A DNA stretch of 64,000 nt from Microbacterium oxydans (lineage in GTDB: Bacteria; Actinomycetota; Actinomycetes; Actinomycetales; Microbacteriaceae). Below the pieces are notes generated by a model. The model searched no databases. It worked only from the letters and a program-made list of their open reading frames with translations, and had not been told where the DNA came from. The position numbers and the translations under genes are program-made. Positions 41,987 through 51,244 of this stretch are shown here, one piece after another. Within the stretch, counting starts at the first letter, position 1. Each line of letters starts with the position of its first letter. The stretch spans positions 124,001 to 188,000 of the forward strand of contig NZ_BJOG01000002.1 of assembly GCF_006540085.1 (NCBI RefSeq). The letters run 5' to 3'.

Positions 41987-43342
41987 ATGGCGGGAAACCT
42001 GAGCATCGAGCAACTGGATGCCGGCATCGCCGCCGGCGAGATCGACACGGTGATCGTGGCCTTCGCGGATGCGCAGGGGCGGCTGGTCGGCAAGCGGGTG
42101 TCCGCACGACTGTTCCAGGAGGACATCGTGCATCACGGTGCCGAGGCGTGCGACTACCTGCTGTCGGTCGATGTGGACATGAACACGGTCGACGGCTACG
42201 CGATGTCGGGGTGGGATCGCGGCTACGGCGACATGGTGCTGCGGCCCGACGTCGCGACGCTGCGCCGGATCCCCTGGCTGGCGGGGACGGCGCTGGTGAT
42301 CGCGGACCTGGTGTGGGGAAACGGGGAGCCGGTGAGCCCGTCGCCGCGGGCGATCCTCGACCGTCAGCGCGATCGACTGGCCGAACGCGGCTGGACCGCG
42401 TTCTCGGGCACCGAGCTCGAGTTCATCGTCTTCGACAACACCTACCGCGACGCCTGGGCCCGCAAGTACGAGGGACTGACGCCGTCGACCGACTACAACG
42501 TCGACTACAACCTGCTCGCCTCCACCCGCCTCGAGCCGCTGCTGCGCGACATCCGCAACAGCATGGACGGCGCGGGCCTCTACTGCGAGGGCGTGAAGGG
42601 GGAGTGCAACCTGGGGCAGCAGGAGATCGCCTTCCGCTATGCCGAGGTGCGCGAGACCGCTGACCAGCACGCGCTCTACAAGAACGGCGCGAAGGAGATC
42701 GCGGAGCAGCACGGCCAGGCGCTCACCTTCATGGCGAAGTTCAATGAGCGCGAGGGCAACAGCTGCCATATCCACCTCTCGCTGCGCGCCGACGACGGCA
42801 CTCCGGTCATGGCCGGAGACGGCGAGCACGGATTCAGTCCGATCATGGGGCACTGGATCGCAGGCATCCTCGCCACGCTCCGGGAGTTCACGCTGCTCTA
42901 TGCGCCCAACATCAACTCGTACAAGCGGTTCGCGAAGGGCAGCTTCGCCCCGACCGGAGTGGCCTGGGGCATCGACAACCGCACCTGTGCGCTGCGCGTG
43001 ATCGGGGCGGGGGCCGGGCTCAGGGTCGAGAACCGAGTGCCGGGCGGCGACGTGAACCCCTACCTCGGGATCTCGGCCATCATCGCCGGCGGTCTGTACG
43101 GCATCGAGAACGAACTGCCCCTGCCCGACCGCTTCGCCGGCAACGCGTACGAGGCCGGCGTCGAACACCTTCCCACCACGCTGCGCGAAGCGGCACAGCT
43201 GTTCAGCGAGTCGGCCATCGCGCGCGAAGCGTTCGGCGACGACGTTGTGGAGCACTACCTGAACCAGGCGCGCATCGAGGTCGAGGCCTACGACGCCGCC
43301 GTCACCGACTGGGAGCGGATCCGTGGTTTCGAGCGGCTCTGA
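41987..43342 (+). CDS. Glutamine-synthetase-like gamma-glutamyl-amine synthetase (GlnA3/GlnA4/PuuA type)
   Basis: 451 residues from ATG at 41987 (GGGAG upstream); an in-frame ATG at 41936 probably lies at the transcription start. Glutamine-synthetase domains are complete: ELEFIVFD, EGVKGECNLGQQEIAFRYA (metal), NSCHIHLSL (ATP/His), KRFAKGSFAP and ENRVPGGDVNPYL. The context (PuuD-like hydrolase overlapping by 20 bp, aldehyde dehydrogenase, PotADBC) argues against ammonia assimilation and for ligating glutamate to a polyamine, ethanolamine or other amine using ATP. Which amine cannot be read from sequence. Confidence 0.88.
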   Translation: MAGNLSIEQLDAGIAAGEIDTVIVAFADAQGRLVGKRVSARLFQEDIVHHGAEACDYLLSVDVDMNTVDGYAMSGWDRGYGDMVLRPDVATLRRIPWLAGTALVIADLVWGNGEPVSPSPRAILDRQRDRLAERGWTAFSGTELEFIVFDNTYRDAWARKYEGLTPSTDYNVDYNLLASTRLEPLLRDIRNSMDGAGLYCEGVKGECNLGQQEIAFRYAEVRETADQHALYKNGAKEIAEQHGQALTFMAKFNEREGNSCHIHLSLRADDGTPVMAGDGEHGFSPIMGHWIAGILATLREFTLLYAPNINSYKRFAKGSFAPTGVAWGIDNRTCALRVIGAGAGLRVENRVPGGDVNPYLGISAIIAGGLYGIENELPLPDRFAGNAYEAGVEHLPTTLREAAQLFSESAIAREAFGDDVVEHYLNQARIEVEAYDAAVTDWERIRGFERL

Positions 43343-44075
43343 CCCGGCACCGTTGATCGGGGTCACGACCTACCTCGAGCGGGCGCAGCAAGGGGTGTGG
43401 GATGTGCGGGCCGCGTTCCTGCCCGAGCAGTACCTGACCGGAGTGACGGCATCGGGCGGAATCGCACTGCTCCTGCCGCCACAGGACCCGGAGTCGGCGG
43501 ATGCCGCCATCGCCGGGCTGGACGGACTGATCCTCTCCGGAGGGGCCGACGTCGCTCCCGAGCTCTACGGCGAGGAGCGGCATCCGCTCACGGATCCGGC
43601 CCGGGTCGACCGCGACGCGTGGGAGCTGGCGCTGTTCAGAGCGGCCGAGCGGCGCCGCATACCGGTGCTCGCGATCTGCCGCGGGCTGCAGCTCGTCAAC
43701 GTGGCGCGCGGAGGCACTCTGCACCAGCACCTGCCCGAGTCGCTCGGCACCGAGCGCTACCGCCTGGGCGGAGGCGTGTTCGCCGAGAACGACATCGAGG
43801 TCTCGGGCGACACGGCGCTCGCCGGCGTCCTCGGTGCCGGCGACGTACGCGTGCACAGCTATCACCATCAGGGCATCGATCGGCTCGGGGAGGGGCTGGT
43901 CGCCGCTGCGCACTCCGCCGACGGACTCGTGCAGGCGTTCGTCGACACCGCAGATGGTCACGTCGTCGGCATTCAGTGGCATCCGGAGGAGAACGCCGAA
44001 GACCGACGTCTCTTCGAAGATCTCGTCTCGCAGGCTCGCGCGTTCGCCGCCGGGCGGAAGGAGGACGCCCGATGA
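43323..44075 (+). CDS. Gamma-glutamyl hydrolase of the class I GATase fold (PuuD-like)
   Basis: 250 residues. The catalytic triad is Cys119 in LAICRGLQLVNV, His220 and Glu222 in IQWHPEE. In the Puu pathway this enzyme releases glutamate from gamma-glutamyl-GABA; here it likely removes glutamate from the oxidised gamma-glutamyl product. It starts inside the synthetase gene and ends inside the aldehyde dehydrogenase start (ATGA), so the three are one translation unit. Confidence 0.9.
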   Translation: MVSSGSDPAPLIGVTTYLERAQQGVWDVRAAFLPEQYLTGVTASGGIALLLPPQDPESADAAIAGLDGLILSGGADVAPELYGEERHPLTDPARVDRDAWELALFRAAERRRIPVLAICRGLQLVNVARGGTLHQHLPESLGTERYRLGGGVFAENDIEVSGDTALAGVLGAGDVRVHSYHHQGIDRLGEGLVAAAHSADGLVQAFVDTADGHVVGIQWHPEENAEDRRLFEDLVSQARAFAAGRKEDAR

Positions 44076-45433
44076 GCGCGTTCACAGTCATCAACCCGTC
44101 CACCGGTGCCGCGATCCGCGAGGTCCCCAGAGCCGGCATCGGAGAGACGGATGCCGCGATCGCTCGTGCCGTCGCGGCGCAGCGTCGATGGGCGGGCCTG
44201 GCCCCGGTGGCACGTGCGGATGCCCTCCGGTCGTTCGCCCGCGCGGTGGACGGCGCCGTCGAAGAGCTGGCGCAGCTGGAGGTGCTCAACTCCGGGCATC
44301 CGATCGGCTCGGCCCGCTGGGAGGCCGGTCACGTCGCCCAGGTGCTCAACTACTACTCCGCCGACCCGGAGCGCCTGTCCGGGCGACAGATCCCGGTGGC
44401 CGGCGGGCTCGATGTCACGTTCCACGACCCCTACGGCGTGGTCGGCGTGATCGTTCCGTGGAACTTCCCGATGACGATCGCCTCGTGGGCGTTCGCACCG
44501 GCGCTCGCCGCGGGCAACGCCGTGGTGCTGAAGCCCGCCGAGCTGACACCTCTCACCGCCATCCGCCTCGGCGAGCTCGCGCGCGAAGCAGGACTACCGG
44601 AGGGGCTGTTCGAGGTCGTCACCGGGTCGGGCTCGGTCGTCGGGCAGCGTCTCGTGGAACACCCGGACGTGCGCAAGGTCGTCTTCACCGGCTCGACAGA
44701 GGTGGGCGTCGAAGTCGCGGCGGGCTGCGCGCGAGCCCTCAAGCCCGTCACGCTCGAACTCGGGGGCAAGAGCGCGAACATCGTCTTCGAGGACGCGGAT
44801 CTCGAACGCGCGGCGGCCGGAGTACCCGGATCCGTGTTCGACAACGCCGGCCAGGACTGCTGTGCGCGCAGCCGCCTGCTCGTGCAGCGCTCGGTCTACG
44901 ACCGGTTCCTCGAACTGCTCGAACCGGCCGTCGCCGCCTGGCGTGTGGGCGACCCCGCCCGCGAAGACACCGACATGGGGCCGCTCATCTCGGCGGGACA
45001 CCGCGATACCGTGGCGTCGTTCCTCGACGGTGCAGACATCGCCTTCCGCGGCAGTGCCCCCGAGGGGGACGGGTTCTGGTTCGCGCCGGCCGTGGTGCTC
45101 GCCGACCCCGCCGACCGCATCGCGCAGCAGGAGGTGTTCGGGCCCGTCGTCGCGGTGATGCCGTTCGAGGACGAGGCCGATGCCATCCGTCTGGCCAACG
45201 ACACGGCGTACGGTCTCGCGGGCTCCGTCTGGACCGAGAGCCTGGGACGCGGTGTCCGCGTGGCCCGGGGTGTGCGCAGCGGCGTGCTGTCCGTGAACTC
45301 GCACTCCTCGGTGCGGTACTCCACGCCGTTCGGCGGCATGAAGGCGTCGGGCCTAGGGCGCGAACTCGGCCCCGACGCCGCCGAGCACTTCACCGAGACC
45401 AAGAACGTCTTCTTCGCGACCGATGAACACTGA
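44072..45433 (+). CDS. NAD(P)-dependent aldehyde dehydrogenase (PuuC-like)
   Basis: 453 residues from ATG at 44072. General base E229 in LELGGKSAN and catalytic C263 in NAGQDCCARS are present, with PWNFPM and the FTGSTEVG NAD-binding region. Slightly shorter than the ~490-residue average at the N-terminus, but the core is complete. By context it oxidises the aldehyde formed from the gamma-glutamylated amine. Confidence 0.92.
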   Translation: MSAFTVINPSTGAAIREVPRAGIGETDAAIARAVAAQRRWAGLAPVARADALRSFARAVDGAVEELAQLEVLNSGHPIGSARWEAGHVAQVLNYYSADPERLSGRQIPVAGGLDVTFHDPYGVVGVIVPWNFPMTIASWAFAPALAAGNAVVLKPAELTPLTAIRLGELAREAGLPEGLFEVVTGSGSVVGQRLVEHPDVRKVVFTGSTEVGVEVAAGCARALKPVTLELGGKSANIVFEDADLERAAAGVPGSVFDNAGQDCCARSRLLVQRSVYDRFLELLEPAVAAWRVGDPAREDTDMGPLISAGHRDTVASFLDGADIAFRGSAPEGDGFWFAPAVVLADPADRIAQQEVFGPVVAVMPFEDEADAIRLANDTAYGLAGSVWTESLGRGVRVARGVRSGVLSVNSHSSVRYSTPFGGMKASGLGRELGPDAAEHFTETKNVFFATDEH

Positions 45434-45472
45434 TCGCGTCGTCCTTTCACCCATCCGGAACGGAGAACCCAC

Positions 45473-46252
45473 ATGAGCATCGATCTGACCCAGCGTCTCA
45501 AGGACCGCGTCGCCATCATCACCGGCGGCGCGAGCGGCATCGGGTTCGCCACCGCCCAGCGCTTCGCAGCGGAGGGGGCCTTCGTCGTGATCGCCGACGT
45601 CGATCCGACGACAGGAGAGGCGGCGGCCGCCGAGGTGGGCGGCGTGTTCCGCCCGGTCGACGTCGCAGACGAGGCCAAGGTGAACGCGCTGTTCGACGGT
45701 GTCGCGGAGGAGTTCGGGCGGATCGACATCGCCTTCAACAACGCGGGCATCTCGCCGGCCGATGACGACTCCATCGAGACGACGGAGCTCCCGGCGTGGG
45801 ATCGCGTGCAGGACGTGAATCTCAAGAGCGTGTACCTGTGCAGCCGTGCAGCCCTCCGTCACATGGTGCCCGCGGGGCGCGGATCGATCATCAACACCGC
45901 CTCCTTCGTCGCGCTCCTCGGATCCGCCACCTCGCAGATCAGTTACACCGCGTCGAAGGGGGGCGTGCTGGCGATGTCCCGCGAGCTCGGTGTGCAGTTC
46001 GCCCGTCAGGGAGTGCGGGTGAATGCGCTGTGCCCTGGACCCGTGAACACCCCGTTGCTGCAGGAGCTGTTCGCGAAGGATCCGGAGCGGGCGCAGCGGC
46101 GCCTGGTGCACGTGCCGATGGGACGCTTCGCGGAGCCCGCCGAGCTCGCAGCGGCCGTGGCGTTCCTCGCCTCCGACGACGCGTCGTTCATCACCGCGAG
46201 TGCCTTCGTCGTCGACGGCGGGATCACGAACGCCTACGTCACCCCGCTGTGA
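45473..46252 (+). CDS. Short-chain dehydrogenase/reductase
   Basis: 259 residues. Classical SDR: NAD-binding TGGASGIG (17-24), NNAG (89-92), catalytic S144, Y158 and K162 (YTASKGG). GGAG precedes the ATG, 39 bp after the aldehyde dehydrogenase. NAD preference is suggested by D42 after beta-2 (IADVD). The substrate is unknown; in this operon it could act on an alcohol or hydroxy intermediate. Confidence 0.9.
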   Translation: MSIDLTQRLKDRVAIITGGASGIGFATAQRFAAEGAFVVIADVDPTTGEAAAAEVGGVFRPVDVADEAKVNALFDGVAEEFGRIDIAFNNAGISPADDDSIETTELPAWDRVQDVNLKSVYLCSRAALRHMVPAGRGSIINTASFVALLGSATSQISYTASKGGVLAMSRELGVQFARQGVRVNALCPGPVNTPLLQELFAKDPERAQRRLVHVPMGRFAEPAELAAAVAFLASDDASFITASAFVVDGGITNAYVTPL

Positions 46253-46285
46253 GCCACCCTCACCTCGCTGTGACAGGGTGAAGGC

Positions 46286-47014
46286 ATGAGCGAGCACTCC
46301 CACGACGGCGACCTCGTCGAAGTGCGAAGGGCCGTCTACCGGCCACTGCGGCGCGGTAATGCGCTCGAGGACGCGGTGGCCCGACTCGTGCAGACGATCC
46401 GGCTCGGTGTGGTCGCTCCTGGCGAGTCCCTGCCTCCGGAGCGCGAGCTGGCGGCGTCGTTCGGGGTGAGTCGCGACACCGTGCGCGAGGCGATCCGCGA
46501 GCTGGCCGACACCGGCTACCTGCTGCCGCGGCGTGGTCGCTACGGAGGCACGTTCGTGGCCGACCCGCTGCCACACCCCAGCGTGCCGGGGGCGGTGACG
46601 CCGGACGAGATCGACGACGTGCTCGGGCTGCGCCGCGTGCTCGAGACCGGGGCCGTGCGCGCGGCCGCGAGCCGCTCCTTGGACGCCTCCACCCGTGCCG
46701 ACCTGTGGGCGCGACACGAGGCGGCGGTGCCTGCGGGTCCTGAGGAGTATCGGCGCCTGGACACGCTGCTGCACCTGGCCATCGCCGAGGCCGCCGGAAT
46801 CCCGTCGCTGGTCGCGCTCGTGGCCGAGAACAGGGCCGACGTCAATGCATGGCTCGATACGTTCCCGCTGATGCCGCGCAACATCCAGCACTCGGGGGAG
46901 CAACACGAGAGCATCGTCTCCGCGATCCTCACCGGACGTCCGGATGCTGCCGAGGCGGCGATGCGCGATCATCTCGCCGGGTCCGAAGCCCTGCTGCGTG
47001 GCTTCCTCCTCTGA
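46286..47014 (+). CDS. FadR-subfamily GntR regulator
   Basis: 242 residues. A GntR winged helix (about 25-95; LPPERELAASFGVSRDTVREAIREL) is followed by the all-helical FCD effector domain (about 110-235) with conserved Asp/His metal positions (DTLLHLAIAEA, EQHESIVSAI, MRDHLAGSE). It probably controls this amine-utilisation operon with a carboxylate or amino-acid effector. It starts 33 bp after the SDR gene, in the same direction. Confidence 0.9.
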   Translation: MSEHSHDGDLVEVRRAVYRPLRRGNALEDAVARLVQTIRLGVVAPGESLPPERELAASFGVSRDTVREAIRELADTGYLLPRRGRYGGTFVADPLPHPSVPGAVTPDEIDDVLGLRRVLETGAVRAAASRSLDASTRADLWARHEAAVPAGPEEYRRLDTLLHLAIAEAAGIPSLVALVAENRADVNAWLDTFPLMPRNIQHSGEQHESIVSAILTGRPDAAEAAMRDHLAGSEALLRGFLL

Positions 47015-47151
47015 TCGGTGCCAATCGGTCGCCATTTCCTGAATCGGCAACGGATACCGTTGCGAAATCATCAAGAGGCTTCCGATTTCGCTATACCTGA
47101 CGCCTTTCCTGTGACAGACTCGCGACAAGCGAATCTCAATGGGGAGGCTCC

Positions 47152-48312
47152 ATGCCCGACAACACCCGAATGTCGACGGCGACACTCGATGCACCCACCG
47201 CCGCCGGCGCGGTCCACATCGACGGCGTCACCAAGCGTTATGGCACCGCCACCGCCGTCGACGACCTGACCCTCGACGTGCAACAGGGGGAGTTCCTCTC
47301 CCTGCTCGGCCCGTCCGGCTGCGGGAAGACGACCACCCTGCGCATGATCGCGGGCTTCGAATACCCGGATGCCGGGGACATCCGCATCTCCGGCCGCAGC
47401 GTCTTGAACCTCCCCCCGTATCGGCGCGAGGTGAACACCGTCTTCCAGGCGTACGCCCTGTTCCCGCACCTCACGGTCGCCGAGAACGTGGCGTACGGGC
47501 TGCAGCAGCGGCGCGTGCCCAAGGCCGAGCAGCGGGAACGGGTGAGCGAAGCACTCGACATGGTGCAGCTGCGCGCCTTCGCCGACCGCAAGCCCACACA
47601 GCTCTCCGGTGGACAGCAGCAGCGCATCGCTCTGTCGCGTGCACTCATCAACCGGCCGAGTGTGCTCCTGCTCGACGAGCCGTTGGCGGCACTGGACCGC
47701 CAGCTGCGCGAGGAGATGCAGCTCGAGCTCAAGCTGCTGCAGGCGCGGCTGGGCACGACCTTCGTATTCGTCACCCACGATCAGGCCGAGGCGCTCTCGA
47801 TGAGCGATCGGATCGCCGTGATGCGCGCGGGGCGGATCGAGCAGCTCGATGCGCCGGACGCCATCTACGCGGAGCCGGCCTCCGCCTACGTGGCGTCGTT
47901 CATCGGTCAGCAGAACTTCGTGCACGGCACGGTTCGGGCAGATGGGGAGGCGGTCGACACGGCCATCGGCGTGATCGCGGGCCGCTGGGGTGGGGAGCAT
48001 GTGGCGGCGGGGCAGCCGGCCGTCGCCGCCATCCGGCCGGAGTACGTCCGTCTGGAACAGGGCGAAGGCGGGGGCGTCCCCGGGCGCGTGCTCGGTGTCT
48101 CGCACCTGGGTGAGACCCTCCAGGTCGCTGTCCGCGTCGGCGAGGACGCCACGTTCCTCTCGCGCATGCCGGCCCCGACCGCGCCGCGGGTGGGAGTCGA
48201 TGACGCCGTCCGCTGTGTGTGGGATCCCGCGGATGCGCGGCTGTTCGCCGCCGAGGGCATCCCCACCACCGCGACGCACGTGATCACTTTGCCCAAGGAC
48301 GGCGGGCTGTGA
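47152..48312 (+). CDS. potA: Spermidine/putrescine-type ABC importer ATPase
   Basis: 386 residues. Walker A GPSGCGKT (53-60), signature LSGGQQQ (151-157), Walker B LLLDE (172-176), and a C-terminal TOBE domain (about 260-380). Best fit is PotA/polyamine or related (Fe, thiamine, opine) importers. A 137-bp gap precedes it with a TATACC motif at 47092 as possible promoter; GGGAGG is the ribosome-binding site. It overlaps the binding-protein gene by 4 bp. Confidence 0.9.
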   Translation: MPDNTRMSTATLDAPTAAGAVHIDGVTKRYGTATAVDDLTLDVQQGEFLSLLGPSGCGKTTTLRMIAGFEYPDAGDIRISGRSVLNLPPYRREVNTVFQAYALFPHLTVAENVAYGLQQRRVPKAEQRERVSEALDMVQLRAFADRKPTQLSGGQQQRIALSRALINRPSVLLLDEPLAALDRQLREEMQLELKLLQARLGTTFVFVTHDQAEALSMSDRIAVMRAGRIEQLDAPDAIYAEPASAYVASFIGQQNFVHGTVRADGEAVDTAIGVIAGRWGGEHVAAGQPAVAAIRPEYVRLEQGEGGGVPGRVLGVSHLGETLQVAVRVGEDATFLSRMPAPTAPRVGVDDAVRCVWDPADARLFAAEGIPTTATHVITLPKDGGL

Positions 48313-49487
48313 CGGGCGCTCCTCCGGTGCGCGTGCTCGCACACCGGAGTGCCGCGCGGGTGATCCGCACCGAGCTGACCCGACGGGGCTTCCTCGCCAC
48401 CGCGATCATGGCGGGCGGCGCCGTCGTGCTCAGCGCGTGCTCGCCGGGGCAGAACGCCGCGGCCGTGCATGCCGAGGGCGGCCCTCTCGAGGACAAGCTC
48501 TCCATCTACAGCTGGGGTGACTACGACGCCCCGGAGGTGCTCGAGCAGTTCACCGCCGAGAGCGGCCCGCGCATCGTGCTCGACGCCTTCAACTCCAACG
48601 AGGAGCTGATCGCCAAGCTGGTCGCCGCCCGCGGCACCTCCGGCTACGACATCGTGGTGCCGACCGGGGTGTTCGTCGGGCCCATGGCCGAGAACGGACT
48701 CCTGCAGAAGTTCAACCTCGACCTGCTGCCGAACATGAAGCACGTGGCCCCCGAGTTCCGTGGGCGCTCTTGGGATCCCGGCAACGAGTACTCGGTGTGC
48801 AAGGCGTGGGGGACCACGGGGTTCGTGTACGACAAGAGGGTGATCTCGCGCGGGCTCACGACCTGGAACGACTTCATCGATGCCGCGCAGAACGAGGCAT
48901 CGGGCTCGACCTCGGTGCTCGACGACCCGGCACCGCTGCTGGGCATCTACTTCTGGGCGAACGGCATCGACTGGACGACCACCGATCCCGACCACCTCGA
49001 CGCGGTCGAGAGGTTCCTGGTGAAGGATCTCGCTCCGCACGTCTCGGCGTTCGACTCGTACCCCGGTGGGTCGTCGATCCCGCAGGCGTCCCACGCGCTG
49101 CTGCAGTCGTACAACGGCGACGCGCGGCTCGGCATCTTCGAGTCGGACGACCCTGACCGCTGGCAGTGGGTGCTCGGGAGCCCGGCGACGGAGCTGTGGA
49201 TGGACAACTGGGCGATCGCCGCGGGAGCTCCGCACCCCGAGGCCGCGCACGCGTTCATCGACTTCGTGCTGCAGCCCGACGTGCAGCTCGCACAGGTCGA
49301 CTACATCGGCTACGACACCGGCATCTCCGGCATCCGCGAGGAAGCGGAGGCTGCGGGGCTGGAACGGCTCGACATGGTGTTCTTCGACGAGGAGCAGGTG
49401 GCCACGATGCACGAGGGCAAGCTGACCGATGCGCAGGACCGTGTCGTCTCGATCTGGAACTCGATGAAGGCGGCCGCCGGTGCCTAA
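48309..49487 (+). CDS. potD: Polyamine-type substrate-binding lipoprotein
   Basis: 392 residues from GTG overlapping the potA stop (GTGA). A twin-Arg-like TRRGFLATAIMAGGAVVLSAC leader ends in a lipobox with Cys44, so it is anchored outside the membrane, possibly via Tat. The mature part resembles PotD/PotF (LSIYSWGDYDAPEVLEQF, SGYDIVVPTG, WMDNWAIAAGAPHPEAAHAFIDF). Ligand specificity (putrescine, spermidine or other) is not decided. Confidence 0.88.
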   Translation: MTGAPPVRVLAHRSAARVIRTELTRRGFLATAIMAGGAVVLSACSPGQNAAAVHAEGGPLEDKLSIYSWGDYDAPEVLEQFTAESGPRIVLDAFNSNEELIAKLVAARGTSGYDIVVPTGVFVGPMAENGLLQKFNLDLLPNMKHVAPEFRGRSWDPGNEYSVCKAWGTTGFVYDKRVISRGLTTWNDFIDAAQNEASGSTSVLDDPAPLLGIYFWANGIDWTTTDPDHLDAVERFLVKDLAPHVSAFDSYPGGSSIPQASHALLQSYNGDARLGIFESDDPDRWQWVLGSPATELWMDNWAIAAGAPHPEAAHAFIDFVLQPDVQLAQVDYIGYDTGISGIREEAEAAGLERLDMVFFDEEQVATMHEGKLTDAQDRVVSIWNSMKAAAGA

Positions 49488-50364
49488 GCTCAAGTTCGGT
49501 CTCGCGATCCCCGCGTGGGTCTGGCTGCTCGTCTTCTTCGTGGCCCCGATCTTCATGGTCGTGGTGTTCAGCTTCGGCTACAAGCCGAGCATCTTCGCCA
49601 CGCATGCGCTCGACCACCTCTCGTTCGACCGCTACCTCGAAGCTCTCTCCCCGACGTTCTTCAGCACGTTCCTGAACACGCTGTGGATCGGCATCCTCGG
49701 CACGGCCCTGTGTCTGGTGATCGGCGGTCCGGTCGCATACTGGATCGCGGTGAAGGCCCCGCCCTCGAAGCGCGGACTCCTGCTCGCGCTCGTGATGGTG
49801 CCGTTCTGGACCAACTTCCTCGTGCGCACCATCGGCTGGCAGGTGATCCTCGCCCCCGAGGGCTGGCTCTCGCAGCTGCTGCAGGGCATCGGGGTCATCC
49901 CCGGTCCGCTCGATCTGCTCTACTCGCGCGGCGCGGTGCTCCTCGGCGTCGTCTACAACTACCTGCCGCTGATGATCCTGCCGCTGTTCGTGGCCTTCGA
50001 TCGCGTGTCGGGGCCGCTGCGCGAGGCGAGCAAGGATCTCGGTGCGAACAGCGTCACGACCTTCCTGCGGGTGACGGTGCCCCTGGCCAGGCCCGGAATC
50101 ATCGCGGGAGTGCTGCTGGTGTACATCCCGCTCATGGGCGACTACATCACGGCGACCGTGCTGGGCGGGGCGAAGGGCAACATGATCGGGCAGGTCGTGG
50201 CGAGTCAGTTCCAGACCGCGCAGAACTGGGCGCTCGGCTCGGCCATGGCGGTACTGCTGATCATCGTCATCATGCTCTCGATCGCCGTCGCGGCCGGACT
50301 CCTCTGGCTCGTGACCCTGCCGCTCCGGCAACGCAACCGCCTCGTCCTGGGGGAGGGATCATGA
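49480..50364 (+). CDS. potB: Polyamine-type ABC importer permease B
   Basis: 294 residues from GTG at 49480, overlapping the binding-protein gene by 8 bp. Six membrane segments and the EAA loop REASKDLGANSVTTFLRVTVPLARPGI, which docks with the ATPase. Pairs with the next permease to form the channel. Confidence 0.9.
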   Translation: MPKLKFGLAIPAWVWLLVFFVAPIFMVVVFSFGYKPSIFATHALDHLSFDRYLEALSPTFFSTFLNTLWIGILGTALCLVIGGPVAYWIAVKAPPSKRGLLLALVMVPFWTNFLVRTIGWQVILAPEGWLSQLLQGIGVIPGPLDLLYSRGAVLLGVVYNYLPLMILPLFVAFDRVSGPLREASKDLGANSVTTFLRVTVPLARPGIIAGVLLVYIPLMGDYITATVLGGAKGNMIGQVVASQFQTAQNWALGSAMAVLLIIVIMLSIAVAAGLLWLVTLPLRQRNRLVLGEGS

Positions 50365-51242
50365 CCGCCGTGACCGATGGACCGCAGAAGACCGCACCGC
50401 GCGTGCGCCGAGGGGCCGGTCGCTTCGTGCTGCCGATCTGGGCGGCGCTGGTGTTCCTGTTCCTGTTCCTGCCGATCCTCGTGATCATCGTCTACTCCTT
50501 CAATGTCGGCCGGCTGCTGGTGTCGTGGGACCATTTCGGCTTCGACTCGTTCCTCGCGATCGTGAACAAGCCGGCGATCCGCGACGCGGTGCTCGTCTCG
50601 GTGCGCACGGGCCTGCTGGCGGCGCTCCTTGCCACCGCGCTGGGAACCCTCGCCGGCATCGCGATGGCACGCAATCCCGGCAAGTGGGTGTGGTGGTTCC
50701 TCGGACTGCTGCTGCTCGTGTCGGTGACGCCGGAGATCGTGGATGCCGTCGCGCTCCTGCCGTGGTTGGTCTTCCTCGGGCAGGACGCCGGGATCGGCAT
50801 CTTCAACGACGGCACCATGAGACTCGTGGTGGGACAGTCGCTGTTCTCTATCGCGATCGTGTCGTACATCGTGCGGGCGCGGCTCGTGGGGCTCGACGCC
50901 CGGCTCGAAGAGGCCTCGGCCGACCTCTATGCGCCCCCGGTGCGCACCTTCTTCAAGATCACGCTGCCTCTCGCGATGCCTGCGGTGCTCGCCGGGTTCC
51001 TGCTCTCGTTCACGCTGAGCCTCGACAACACCGTCGTCTCCGCCTTCGTGCAGGTCTCCGGCACGACGCCGTGGCCCGTCTACGTGCTCAGCGCCCTCCG
51101 CAGCGGGTTGCGGCCGGAGATCGCCGCGGTGTCCACGATCATGCTGGTGCTCACGCTGCTGGCACTCGCTCTGGTGGCGGTCGTCCTCAAGCGTGCGGGT
51201 GACTCGGCGACCGAGATCGCCCGCACGATGGCGGGAGGGTGA
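50361..51242 (+). CDS. potC: Polyamine-type ABC importer permease C
   Basis: 293 residues from ATG overlapping the potB stop (ATGA). Six membrane segments, with EAA loop EEASADLYAPPVRTFFKITLPLAMPAV. The order A-D-B-C with 4- to 8-bp overlaps makes the importer one tightly coupled unit. It is followed at once by an amidohydrolase. Confidence 0.9.
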   Translation: MTAVTDGPQKTAPRVRRGAGRFVLPIWAALVFLFLFLPILVIIVYSFNVGRLLVSWDHFGFDSFLAIVNKPAIRDAVLVSVRTGLLAALLATALGTLAGIAMARNPGKWVWWFLGLLLLVSVTPEIVDAVALLPWLVFLGQDAGIGIFNDGTMRLVVGQSLFSIAIVSYIVRARLVGLDARLEEASADLYAPPVRTFFKITLPLAMPAVLAGFLLSFTLSLDNTVVSAFVQVSGTTPWPVYVLSALRSGLRPEIAAVSTIMLVLTLLALALVAVVLKRAGDSATEIARTMAGG

Positions 51243-51244
51243 GC

